Positions 56,355 through 64,000 of a stretch of 64,000 bases of DNA are shown piece by piece. Position numbers and translations under genes: made by a program. Position 1 is the stretch's first letter; each line of letters opens with the position of its first letter. Source of the DNA: Mikania micrantha (Eukaryota > Streptophyta > Magnoliopsida > Asterales > Asteraceae); contig CM018690.1 of the NCBI GenBank assembly GCA_009363875.1, forward strand, positions 13,299,971 to 13,363,970. The letters run 5' to 3'. The notes below the pieces were generated by a model. The model worked only from the letters and a program-made list of their open reading frames with translations. It was not told the DNA's origin and did not search any database.

Positions 56355-56656
56355 TGTTGGTATAATCAGAGACGTATGTTTATGTATTGAACTCAAATAA
56401 CAACAGTGAAAAATGGGAGCAAACGATTACTGCATTAATTGAATTCAAAGGAACAAACTTGAACAAGACAACTACTTGAAAAAGAAATTACATGCGATAA
56501 AAGAAAACAAACAAACGAAATAACTGAATGTGAAAAAACTACTGCTCCACGTTCATTGAGTGGGTTTGCCGCCCACTCTCCCCATAATTCAGCTTGTGAG
56601 TTAATCACTCCATGTTGTAAGTCAAACACAAGCTTCTCGGTCAACATTAAACTACA
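56355..56656 (-). repeat. 3' LTR of the intact copia
   Basis: The left genomic copy; the polyprotein stop codon TAG occupies LTR positions 3-5 (56654-56652). Confidence 0.95.
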
Positions 56657-59600
56657 TTCTCCCCGTTAATGTTTGACCAGTGTCTTCCAAAATTTCAAGT
56701 CCCATCAACGATCTCATCTGTGCAAACTTCACTCTCGGTAATGCCTTCGTTAACATATCCGCTTTCTGAAACTCCCCGCTGACATGTTTCACCTCAATCT
56801 GTCTTCTTTCAATGCATTCACGAATGAAATGATACTTTGTGTCTATATGCTTACTTCGCCCATGGAACACCGGATTTCGCATCAATGCAATAGCTGACTG
56901 GTTATCGACCAGCAGCTTCACTTGCTGCGGTTCTTCATCTGTTAAATCGCTGAGTAGGTTCCTTAACCACAACGCTTGACAAGCGGCTGCGGTAGCAGCC
57001 ATGAATTCAGCCTCGCACGAACTCAAGGCCACCGTCTTCTGTTTCTGAGAGCTCCAAGTGATCATATTACCTGAGTGATAAAATATTGTGCCTGTTGTTC
57101 CTCTTCTGACCTCAACATCTAAACCATGGCTGCTATCACTATAACCTAGCAATTTCCCATCACCTCCACTCTGGTATCTCAAACCAACATTTACTGTGCC
57201 TTTTACATAACGAAGCACCTGCTTCAAAGCTTGAAAATGGCTTAACTTCGGGTTTTCCATGAACTTACTGAGAACACCAGTTGCATATCCCAGATCTGGC
57301 CGAGTGTGGAGTAAGTACCGTAGACTCCCAATCAAACTCCGGTACAACGTTGCATCTACACCCTCACCTGCATCATCTTTTGTGAGCTGTAGTTTAGGAT
57401 CCATCGGCCAGGATGTAGAGTTACTTACCTCAAGCCCAGCTGCTTTCACAATTTTCTTTGCATATCCAGATTGTTTTATTGTTGTTCCATCCTTACCTTG
57501 GTTCACTTCAATCCCAAGGTAGTATGTTAAAATTCCCAGATCACTCATGTCATATACTTTCATCATCCTTGTTTTGAACCTTTCGATTTCATCATTGCTC
57601 GAACCGGTGACTATGAGGTCGTCAACATATACTCCCACAATTGTAAGTGATTTAGGACACTTGCATTTGTAGACTGCTTGTTCTTGTGCACATCGAGTGA
57701 ATCCCAACTCCTTGAGTGTTTTGTCAAGACGCGCGTTCCACGCTCTTGGGGCCTGTCGCAGCCCATAGAGGGCTTTTTTAAGCCGATATACCTTGTTCTC
57801 CTCTCCTTTTACCATAAAACCTTCCGGCTGGGACACATACACCTCTTCTAGTAACTCTCCATTGAGAAATGTTGATTTAACATCAAGATGGTGAACTAAC
57901 CATTCTTCTTTCGCTGCCATGGATAATAAGAGTCTGATTGTCTCTAACCTCGCCACTGGTGCGAACACCTCTTCAAAGTCAATACCTTTCCTTTGAATAT
58001 AACCTTTCGCCACTAACCGCGCCTTGTACTTTGTTACTTGGCCCTTTGCATCTTTCTTTAGTTTATAAACCCACTTCAAACCTATTTGCTTGTGACCCAC
58101 TGGTAGATCAACTAACTTCCAGGTCTGATTTCTTTCTATGGATTCCATCTCCACCTCCATTGCTTTCTTCCACTCGGCATACTTTATGGCTTCAGTAAAC
58201 GTCATTGGTTCATCATCGACTAGCAACAAACATCGATCATACAGCTCTTTAACTTGATCTTCCCCCATCGCGGTTGTGTTTTGGTATACTTCATTAATCG
58301 ATCGAAACCCTTTAGGGGGTGTGTGATCGAAAAGAGTCGGACTGTTTTGAGTACAGTGACTTTGTGAATGGTGACTGCTCTCATCTTCAATAAAAACTTC
58401 CTCATCATCAGATAAGTTTTGTTGCCCACCAGTGGTGTCAAACAAACTTGGGGATGCTTGTGGGGTCACCGGTGACAAGGGATTTTGAGTATCCTCCCCA
58501 ATTGGTTGAACATTTGGTGTGGGCTGCTCACCCTTTTCAACCTGCACATTAATCCAATTTTCACTTGGACAAAATTGTTTACCAGTACCTGATTTCCACG
58601 GCCAGCTTTTCTTTTCTACGAATTCCACATCACGTGCAACACATATCCTTTTTTCTCTGGGATTATACATACGATGAGCCTTGCTCCCTGGTTCAACACC
58701 CAGATAAACCATAGCCGATCCTCGATCGTTTAGTTTACCCAGATGTTTTCCAGTTGTCTTAACATATCCGACACAACCAAAGATCCTGAGATGCTTTAGG
58801 TTTGGTTTCTTCTTTTTCCACCCTTCATATGGAGTCTTGTTTCCAAAACCTTTTGTGGTCACTCGATTCAGAAGATAAACCGAGTGTCGCACAGCCTCTC
58901 CCCAAAGTATGTCTGGCACATCCATTGTCTTCAACATTGACCGAGTCGCTCCCATAATGGTCCGGTTTCTGCGCTCCACAACGCCGTTCTGTTGTGGCGT
59001 ACAAGGAGCAGTCAATTGTCGCTTGATTCCCTGCTCCTCACAAAACCCATTAAATTCTTTCGACATAAACTCTCCGCCCCGGTCTGTACGCAACATGTTA
59101 ACCTTCAAGTTGCTTTCTTTCTCCATTTCTGTTACAAACATCTTGAACTTGTGGATGGCTTCATCTTTACCTTTGAGCAAGTAAACCCACATGTACCTGC
59201 TATAATCATCAACTATTAGGAAGAAGTAACGATTACCTCCTATAGTTTGGGGAGTGATCGGTCCACATAAGTCTGCATGTAAGAGTTCAAGTGGCTTCTG
59301 GGCTCTCCAAATTGTTTCGTGTGGAAACGGTTGTCGTGTTTGTTTTGCTAGTATACATCCTTCACAAACTTGCTTTGGATGTGTAATAGCTGGGACACCT
59401 TCCACAATCTCCCTTTTCGTTATCATTTCCAAAGCCTGAAATCCCACATGGCCTAGACGCGCATGCCACATCCATGCATCGTTGTCCAACTGTCCCATTA
59501 GGCATACCGGTTTCACAGCCTTCAAATGGATTGTGTACAACCTGTTGGACGATCTTTGAACCTTCATGATCAGCCTCCCTTGTTCATCTCGCATAGTGAG

Positions 59601-60911
59601 CAACTCATGCCTCATCCTCACTTCATACCCTTCTTCAGTCAATTGTCCCAAGCTCAAAATATTACTATTTAGAGCCGGGATGTAGTATACATCAGGAAAC
59701 GTTTGTTGCTCTCCATTCTTGCACTCAAAAAGAATGGTTCCTTTTCCCTGTATCTTCACCTTTGAGCCATCTCCAAACCTCACAGTTCCAGTAATCTTCT
59801 CATCAAGATCAGCGAAAGCCTCAACTTGACCCGTCATGTGATTACTCGCGCCATTATCGAGGTACCAAGTATCCCGGTCCCTCTCCGTTTTGTCTCCATT
59901 ATGGCCGGGCATCACTTTGTCTTCTGTCAACATCACAACTGACGTTTTTTCCTCTCCTTGAACACTCAACAGTAGAGCTTGTTCTTGCTCTACAGTTTGT
60001 GTTAAGTTGGCTTCCTCGACTTTCTTCCCTTTACACTCTGATGCGTAATGCCCATACTGTTCACAATTATAGCACATAACATTCTTCTTGTCATATGTTT
60101 TCGTATGTGAACTACTTCCCTTCTCATAGCGCCCACTGTAACCGCTTCGGTATCCCCTACCCCGACAGTTACCTCTACCTCTCGAGCCGCTACGACCACC
60201 CCTATCGCCTCTACCACGGCCACCAGAAAACTGAGGTTTCTTTGGTCCCTTAGAACCTGCTTGTCCTTCAACTTTTGTGAACAAGAGATTGTTCTCTGGT
60301 GCCTGGTTACTTTGACGAAGTTTCAGCCTATCTTCATAGGCTTTCAACCTTCCAATAGCCTCTTCGAACGGCATCACGTCAACATCTGAATACTGTTCGA
60401 TCGAGGCTACTAATTGCAGGAATTTTTCTGGAACTGAATCCAGAAGCTTTTGTACTAAAGTTGCATCCTCCAGAGTCGAGCCAAGGCTGTTATACTTTGC
60501 AACCATGCCCGACAACTTCCCTGCAAAGTCATCGATTGTGTCTCCTTCCTTCATCTTCAACAACTCAAATTCCGCTTTGATTGTGTTCAATCTAGCCTTC
60601 TGTACCCGATCTGCACCCACATACCTTGCCTTTAACGAATCCCATATTTCCCGCGCCGTCTTCTTCTTTGCAACCTGCATTAAGACATCTTCCGGGATGG
60701 CTTGAAAAATAAAGGCTCGTGCTGTTTTGTTCTTCTTCACGTCAACAGCTACGCCCGCTGTGGGTTCAATCGAGTCCCACAACCCCTGTGCATCCATCAC
60801 AGCTTCCATTTTGATGGCCCAGGTGGTGTAATTTGTGGCAGTCAGAGTCGGAATTTGCAGAGAAACGGAGCCAATTTCTTTCGGGGTTTGAACGATAGTG
60901 GTGTCTGCCAT
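56652..60911 (-). CDS. Ty1-copia Gag-Pol polyprotein, full length
   Basis: 1419 codons from ATG 60911 (MADTTIVQTPKE); an upstream in-frame ATG at 60974 lies inside the leader overlapping the PBS and is less likely. Gag/UBN2 region (NYTTWAIKMEAVMDAQGLW) comes first; CCHC zinc knuckle CYNCEQYGHYASEC at about residue 280; protease WYLDNGASNHMTG at about 350 (DNG where other copia elements have DSG or DTG, a variant I recall in some lineages). GAG-pre-integrase HARLGHVGF/CEGC near 480; integrase Asp (HADLCGP) near 544, Asp (RTDRGGEF) near 609 and Glu (NGVVERRN) near 644. Reverse transcriptase from about 930 with catalytic YVDD near 1094; RNase H from about 1254 (GYSDSSHG, SSCEAEFMA, LVDNQSAI). 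No stop or frameshift was found. Length fits intact plant copia polyproteins (about 1300-1450 residues). Confidence 0.95.
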   Translation of the reverse strand: MADTTIVQTPKEIGSVSLQIPTLTATNYTTWAIKMEAVMDAQGLWDSIEPTAGVAVDVKKNKTARAFIFQAIPEDVLMQVAKKKTAREIWDSLKARYVGADRVQKARLNTIKAEFELLKMKEGDTIDDFAGKLSGMVAKYNSLGSTLEDATLVQKLLDSVPEKFLQLVASIEQYSDVDVMPFEEAIGRLKAYEDRLKLRQSNQAPENNLLFTKVEGQAGSKGPKKPQFSGGRGRGDRGGRSGSRGRGNCRGRGYRSGYSGRYEKGSSSHTKTYDKKNVMCYNCEQYGHYASECKGKKVEEANLTQTVEQEQALLLSVQGEEKTSVVMLTEDKVMPGHNGDKTERDRDTWYLDNGASNHMTGQVEAFADLDEKITGTVRFGDGSKVKIQGKGTILFECKNGEQQTFPDVYYIPALNSNILSLGQLTEEGYEVRMRHELLTMRDEQGRLIMKVQRSSNRLYTIHLKAVKPVCLMGQLDNDAWMWHARLGHVGFQALEMITKREIVEGVPAITHPKQVCEGCILAKQTRQPFPHETIWRAQKPLELLHADLCGPITPQTIGGNRYFFLIVDDYSRYMWVYLLKGKDEAIHKFKMFVTEMEKESNLKVNMLRTDRGGEFMSKEFNGFCEEQGIKRQLTAPCTPQQNGVVERRNRTIMGATRSMLKTMDVPDILWGEAVRHSVYLLNRVTTKGFGNKTPYEGWKKKKPNLKHLRIFGCVGYVKTTGKHLGKLNDRGSAMVYLGVEPGSKAHRMYNPREKRICVARDVEFVEKKSWPWKSGTGKQFCPSENWINVQVEKGEQPTPNVQPIGEDTQNPLSPVTPQASPSLFDTTGGQQNLSDDEEVFIEDESSHHSQSHCTQNSPTLFDHTPPKGFRSINEVYQNTTAMGEDQVKELYDRCLLLVDDEPMTFTEAIKYAEWKKAMEVEMESIERNQTWKLVDLPVGHKQIGLKWVYKLKKDAKGQVTKYKARLVAKGYIQRKGIDFEEVFAPVARLETIRLLLSMAAKEEWLVHHLDVKSTFLNGELLEEVYVSQPEGFMVKGEENKVYRLKKALYGLRQAPRAWNARLDKTLKELGFTRCAQEQAVYKCKCPKSLTIVGVYVDDLIVTGSSNDEIERFKTRMMKVYDMSDLGILTYYLGIEVNQGKDGTTIKQSGYAKKIVKAAGLEVSNSTSWPMDPKLQLTKDDAGEGVDATLYRSLIGSLRYLLHTRPDLGYATGVLSKFMENPKLSHFQALKQVLRYVKGTVNVGLRYQSGGDGKLLGYSDSSHGLDVEVRRGTTGTIFYHSGNMITWSSQKQKTVALSSCEAEFMAATAAACQALWLRNLLSDLTDEEPQQVKLLVDNQSAIALMRNPVFHGRSKHIDTKYHFIRECIERRQIEVKHVSGEFQKADMLTKALPRVKFAQMRSLMGLEILEDTGQTLTGRM

Positions 60912-60961
60912 CTTGTCGTATCTTATGTATTTGGGCATACAAGGTTTCGGGATCAAACGGA

Positions 60962-60973
60962 GCTCTGATACCA
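60962..60973 (-). other. Primer-binding site of the intact copia
   Basis: Minus-strand TGGTATCAGAGC two bases after the 5' LTR end, complementary to initiator tRNA-Met. Confidence 0.9.
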
Positions 60974-60975
60974 AG

Positions 60976-61277
60976 TGTTGGTATAATCAGAGACGTATGT
61001 TTATGTATTGAACTCAAATAACAACAGTGAAAAATGGGAGCAAACGATTACTGCATTAATTGAATTCAAAGGAACAAACTTGAACAAGACAACTACTTGA
61101 AAAAGAAATTACATGCGATAAAAGAAAACAAACAAACGAAATAACTGAATGTGAAAAAACTACTGCTCCACGTTCATTGAGTGGGTTTGCCGCCCACTCT
61201 CCCCATAATTCAGCTTGTGAGTTAATCGCTCCATGTTGTAAGTCAAACACAAGCTTCTCGGTCAACATTAAACTACA
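60976..61277 (-). repeat. 5' LTR of the intact copia
   Basis: The right genomic copy. It contains the promoter for the genomic RNA; no clear TATA box stands out by eye. Confidence 0.95.
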
Positions 61278-61453
61278 CTTGGTTTGCTTGTGAGTCAAAG
61301 GAGATGAAAGGGAGGGGTCTGACTAATCTTATAATTAATAATAACTATGTTGTTTCAAAATACAAAAATTATTAAGTTTAAATAAAAAATTAAATAATAA
61401 AATTACAAAAAACCTATTTTACATCTTCAAATTTATTTAATAAAATGAATAAA

Positions 61454-61623
61454 TCCCCGCAATTGTAGCCTAGTGGTAAGGATGAGAATCTATAATGGAA
61501 GTCCAGGGTTAAAAGCCCAACACCACCCAATTTTCCTTGTGTCACGCGATTTACCTCTCTAATGTTGGTCGTGGGACCGGTTGGTGAGAGGCCCTAATGG
61601 TATTGGTGGCGCACACTTTTTTT
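61454..61623 (+). mobile_element. tRNA-derived SINE with 18-bp TSD
   Basis: About 170 bp flanked by tttaataaaatgaataaa (61436-61453) and tttaataaaatggataaa (61624-61641), one mismatch in 18. The head has pol III-like boxes: TAGCCTAGTGGTAAGG (A box, near 61466) and CCAGGGTTAAAAGCCC (B box, near 61502). The body contains GTGGGACCGGTTGGTGAGAGG and the element ends in a T-run. Box placement and the long TSD indicate a SINE; it does not fold as a full tRNA gene. I cannot name the family. Confidence 0.8.
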
Positions 61624-61697
61624 TTTAATAAAATGGATAAAGCAATATAATCGTGTCAAAAACTGTAAAATTACATATCTGAAGATTAACCTACATA

Positions 61698-62062
61698 ATT
61701 TTATCAATTGAAATTTTCATTGAAGTAACTGATAATTTTTCGAATCTCTAAAATTGAAATGAGTGTTTGAAAATGAATGATTCATGGTAGGAAAAAAAAA
61801 AAGATATAGAGAAGTTAAAAAATTAGAAAGTAAATCAATGTTAAAAGTAATAAACAAAGGAAAAAGATTCTTGAATTTTATCAATTGAAATTTTCATTGA
61901 AGTAACTGATAATTTTTCTGATCTCTAAAATTGAAATGAGTGTTTGAAAATGAATGATTCATGGTAGAAAATAAAAAATAAAAAATAAAGATATAGAGAA
62001 GTTAAAAAATTAGAAAGTAAATCAATGTTAAAAGTTATAAACAAAGGAAAAAGATTCTTGAA
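61698..62062. repeat. 177-bp direct duplication
   Basis: ATTTTATCAATTGAAATTTTC at 61698 recurs at 61875 and the copies stay parallel through AAAGATTCTTGAA. The second copy has an extra A/T-rich run of about 10 bp near 61970. AT-rich and non-coding. Confidence 0.85.
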
Positions 62063-64000
62063 TTTTAGTTTTTTTATATCCTTTTAAATGAGATAATATT
62101 AGATTTTTAAAATATAAGCTTGATATAAAAAAGTAACACAAACTAATAGAATCTAGTCATGTGAAATAATATCAAAATAAAAAAAAAAACAAGGGCTAGT
62201 TGTTGGCACACTAAATTGACTGTCGCAATTTAAGGCGTTTAAAATTTTAAAAATTTTATATTATTGTAATCGGAGATATACAGCACTTTAAAACAGCTTC
62301 AAAAACCTATTTTTTAAGAAGTGACAAATTCAAACTGCTTCAAAAGCAAGTGGTTAAAACCCTATTTTTTTGAAAGCGGTGTATCGCTCTAAAAGATCAC
62401 ACTTCCACCGCTTTTCAAGTTTTACTATTATCGTTCTTCTACTGCAGCGTGCCCATTGACACGTGACTCAATCGTTACAAATTACATCTACACACCACAA
62501 AGATCACAAACCAAACATCAAATTTAGGGAATGAGTAACAAACATTAGTTTTCATACTAGATTCCCAACTTTCAGAATGACGTGGATCATGGGTTTTTAT
62601 TTTTTTTTTATTGCTTCAGGGAATTATTGGAAGTGTTCAAATGGGGCAAATTTGATGTGATGAGAGGAGGATGCACGAAGCGTAATTTTGTCAATTTAGT
62701 TGTTATGTCTGTAAAAAGCATAAAAAAACATGTGATGCATTAATTGAATAAACATGTCTATTACAAAATAAAATACAATATAATTTGTTAACACTTAGAC
62801 TCATTAAAATTTATCATTAAAGAAAAATAAAATTTAATGTGTTGATTATAAAATTTTGATAATTTATTTTTAAAATTTATTATTTTAACTGTATTAACGT
62901 TTTTATGTATATGATAAATATTAACTATCTTAAAATATAAATTACCCTTTAAATATATGGATTTTTTTATATGGATTTTTTTTAAAAAATAAATTAATAT
63001 AATAATTGATAAACTTTGTTAATTACTGTTCATAAAAGATTGTTAATAAATGAATTAATACTCAAAATTTAAGGCGGAAAAATTAAATTAAAGCATGCTT
63101 TATTATATGATATGTGGAAATAAAACCTTCATTTATTATATAAGATAGATAGATATGTTGTTAGAGCTCGTTCAAATAGACGGTTTTACATGAGATATAA
63201 AAAAAAAATATTATATTAAAAGGAGTAAAGAAATTCTTGATCTTTTGATTTTAAATCAATAGTTGAGGATAAAATACTAAATAAAATTGATTGATGGGTA
63301 TAATAGGAAAATATATTTTTTGACTTTTTTCAAATTTTTTATTTATTTTTTAAATGTTAATAACTTTTTCATACAACAATATTTTTTTAAAAATAATCAC
63401 TCCATAAATTCAAATGTTTTTCCTCTTTAATTTGAGTATAATGTTGATATAATTTTTTTTTAAATCCAGCACATCAATGTATTGTATTGTATTTTTTTGA
63501 AATTTTTTTCTTTACTATATCTTTGTGATGTTTTTTTGTTGTATATTTTTTTATACTAAAAATACAGTAAAATTTTAACAAATGCAGTACATTTAAAAAA
63601 AATACATTACAAATATAAAAAATTTAGTACGAATTAAAAGATGAGAAAATTTGAAAAAAGTAAATAAAAGATGCTATAAATAAATAAATCTTCATTTTTT
63701 TCTATAATAACACATGTTAAATTGTTATTTGTTCGTACTCCTTTAAAATAAAATTTCTAAATTTTAAAATAAGAATACATATATTTATATTATTTTATAC
63801 AGCTTAAATGATATAAATTTAATATCTAATATTTTATAAAATCATGTTAAGTTACATAATTGATAAATTGTGTTAAGTTTCATAATTGATGGAATAAAAG
63901 CATGAGAAAAATTGTGTGCCATTAGATATATAATGTAATGATTAAGATCAGAGTTTTATTAAAAAGTCAGTGAAAGGATATTTTAGCCAAAGATACTTTT
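62063..64000. other. AT-rich non-genic DNA
   Basis: No gene is supported. At 62220-62420 degenerate CTTCAAAA/TTTTGAAAGC motifs in both orientations (AAAACAGCTTCAAAAACC, ACTGCTTCAAAAGC, AAAGCGGTGTATCGC) suggest an old MITE or CACTA-like end, not delimited. Loose CAGTAC motifs lie at 63560-63635. The rest is A/T-run sequence. Confidence 0.4.

Larger units (their letters stand above)
56355..61277 (-). mobile_element. Complete, young Ty1-copia retrotransposon, TSD CTTGG
   Basis: Both 302-bp LTRs are present (56355-56656 and 60976-61277), reading TGTAGTTTAATG... to ...TATACCAACA on the minus strand. They are flanked by perfect CTTGG at 56350-56354 and 61278-61282. I see one difference between them (AATCACTCC against AATCGCTCC). 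PBS TGGTATCAGAGC lies at 60962-60973 and a short polypurine tract GGGGAGAA at 56657-56664. The single long ORF is open. All parts needed for autonomous transposition are visible, so the element is a candidate for recent or present activity. Confidence 0.95.

Noticed and set aside
61454..61530. A functional tRNA gene
   Set aside because: A and B boxes are present, but I could not form a full cloverleaf and the unit has a SINE-like body, T-tail and TSD.

Overview
The window reads as gene-poor nuclear DNA of a flowering plant. It is AT-rich, holds plant Ty1-copia polyproteins, an RTE-type LINE tail, a tRNA-derived SINE and several MITEs, and shows no convincing single-copy host gene, rRNA gene or functional tRNA gene. 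The long LTRs (about 2.9-4.1 kb) that begin TGTAACATC or similar and end GGTGTGACA, together with the captured ARID-type domain, suggest a composite (Asteraceae). That placement rests on remembered repeat style, not on a search.

1-23.2 kb is a nest of long LTRs. A minus-strand LTR (5284-18372) is split by a second minus-strand LTR (5604-11400), which is itself split by a plus-strand solo LTR (7336-10236, TSD TATAC). The outer one is also split by a plus-strand solo LTR (13077-16411, TSD CACAC), a fold-back MITE and a small element lying in a TA tract. To the left is a related LTR-like block (1010-4067) with a 5'-truncated RTE LINE (1115-2563, 11-bp TSD) and a hAT-like element (4773-5106). To the right is a minus-strand 5' LTR of about 4.1 kb (19135-23210) with a primer-binding site and the start of a gag gene. 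Several of these LTRs share a splice-donor-like block and a hairpin plus splice-acceptor-like block.

23.2-53.65 kb is a decayed minus-strand Ty1-copia element. Its integrase region was split by a plus-strand, non-autonomous LTR element (5-bp TSD acgtc/aagtc). That insert has grown into a 27.5-kb head-to-tail array (23783-51272): 21 LTRs and 20 internal units. One unit at the left and two at the right are long (about 2 kb). The 17 between them are 1237-bp derivatives with a shared internal deletion. The internal ORF joins a CCHC zinc knuckle, a degenerate copia-like protease segment and an ARID/BRIGHT-like DNA-binding domain with an acidic tail; there is no integrase, reverse transcriptase or RNase H. 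The deletion put an ATG from the LTR in frame with the ARID part. Five neighbouring units (40957-46786) keep this ORF open, while most of the others share nonsense codons.

53.65-64 kb holds a fragment of the left-hand LTR family, a Tourist-like MITE, a 20-bp minisatellite, and a complete, apparently young Ty1-copia element (56355-61277, TSD CTTGG). Its two 302-bp LTRs differ at one base that I can see and its ORF is an open 1419-codon polyprotein. Beyond it are a SINE with an 18-bp TSD (61454-61623), a 177-bp direct duplication and AT-rich DNA without genes.

Functionally, the intact copia could supply its own retrotransposition proteins. The ARID array would need proteins from other copia elements to move; within the array each ORF lies between two LTRs that could act as promoter and polyadenylation signal.
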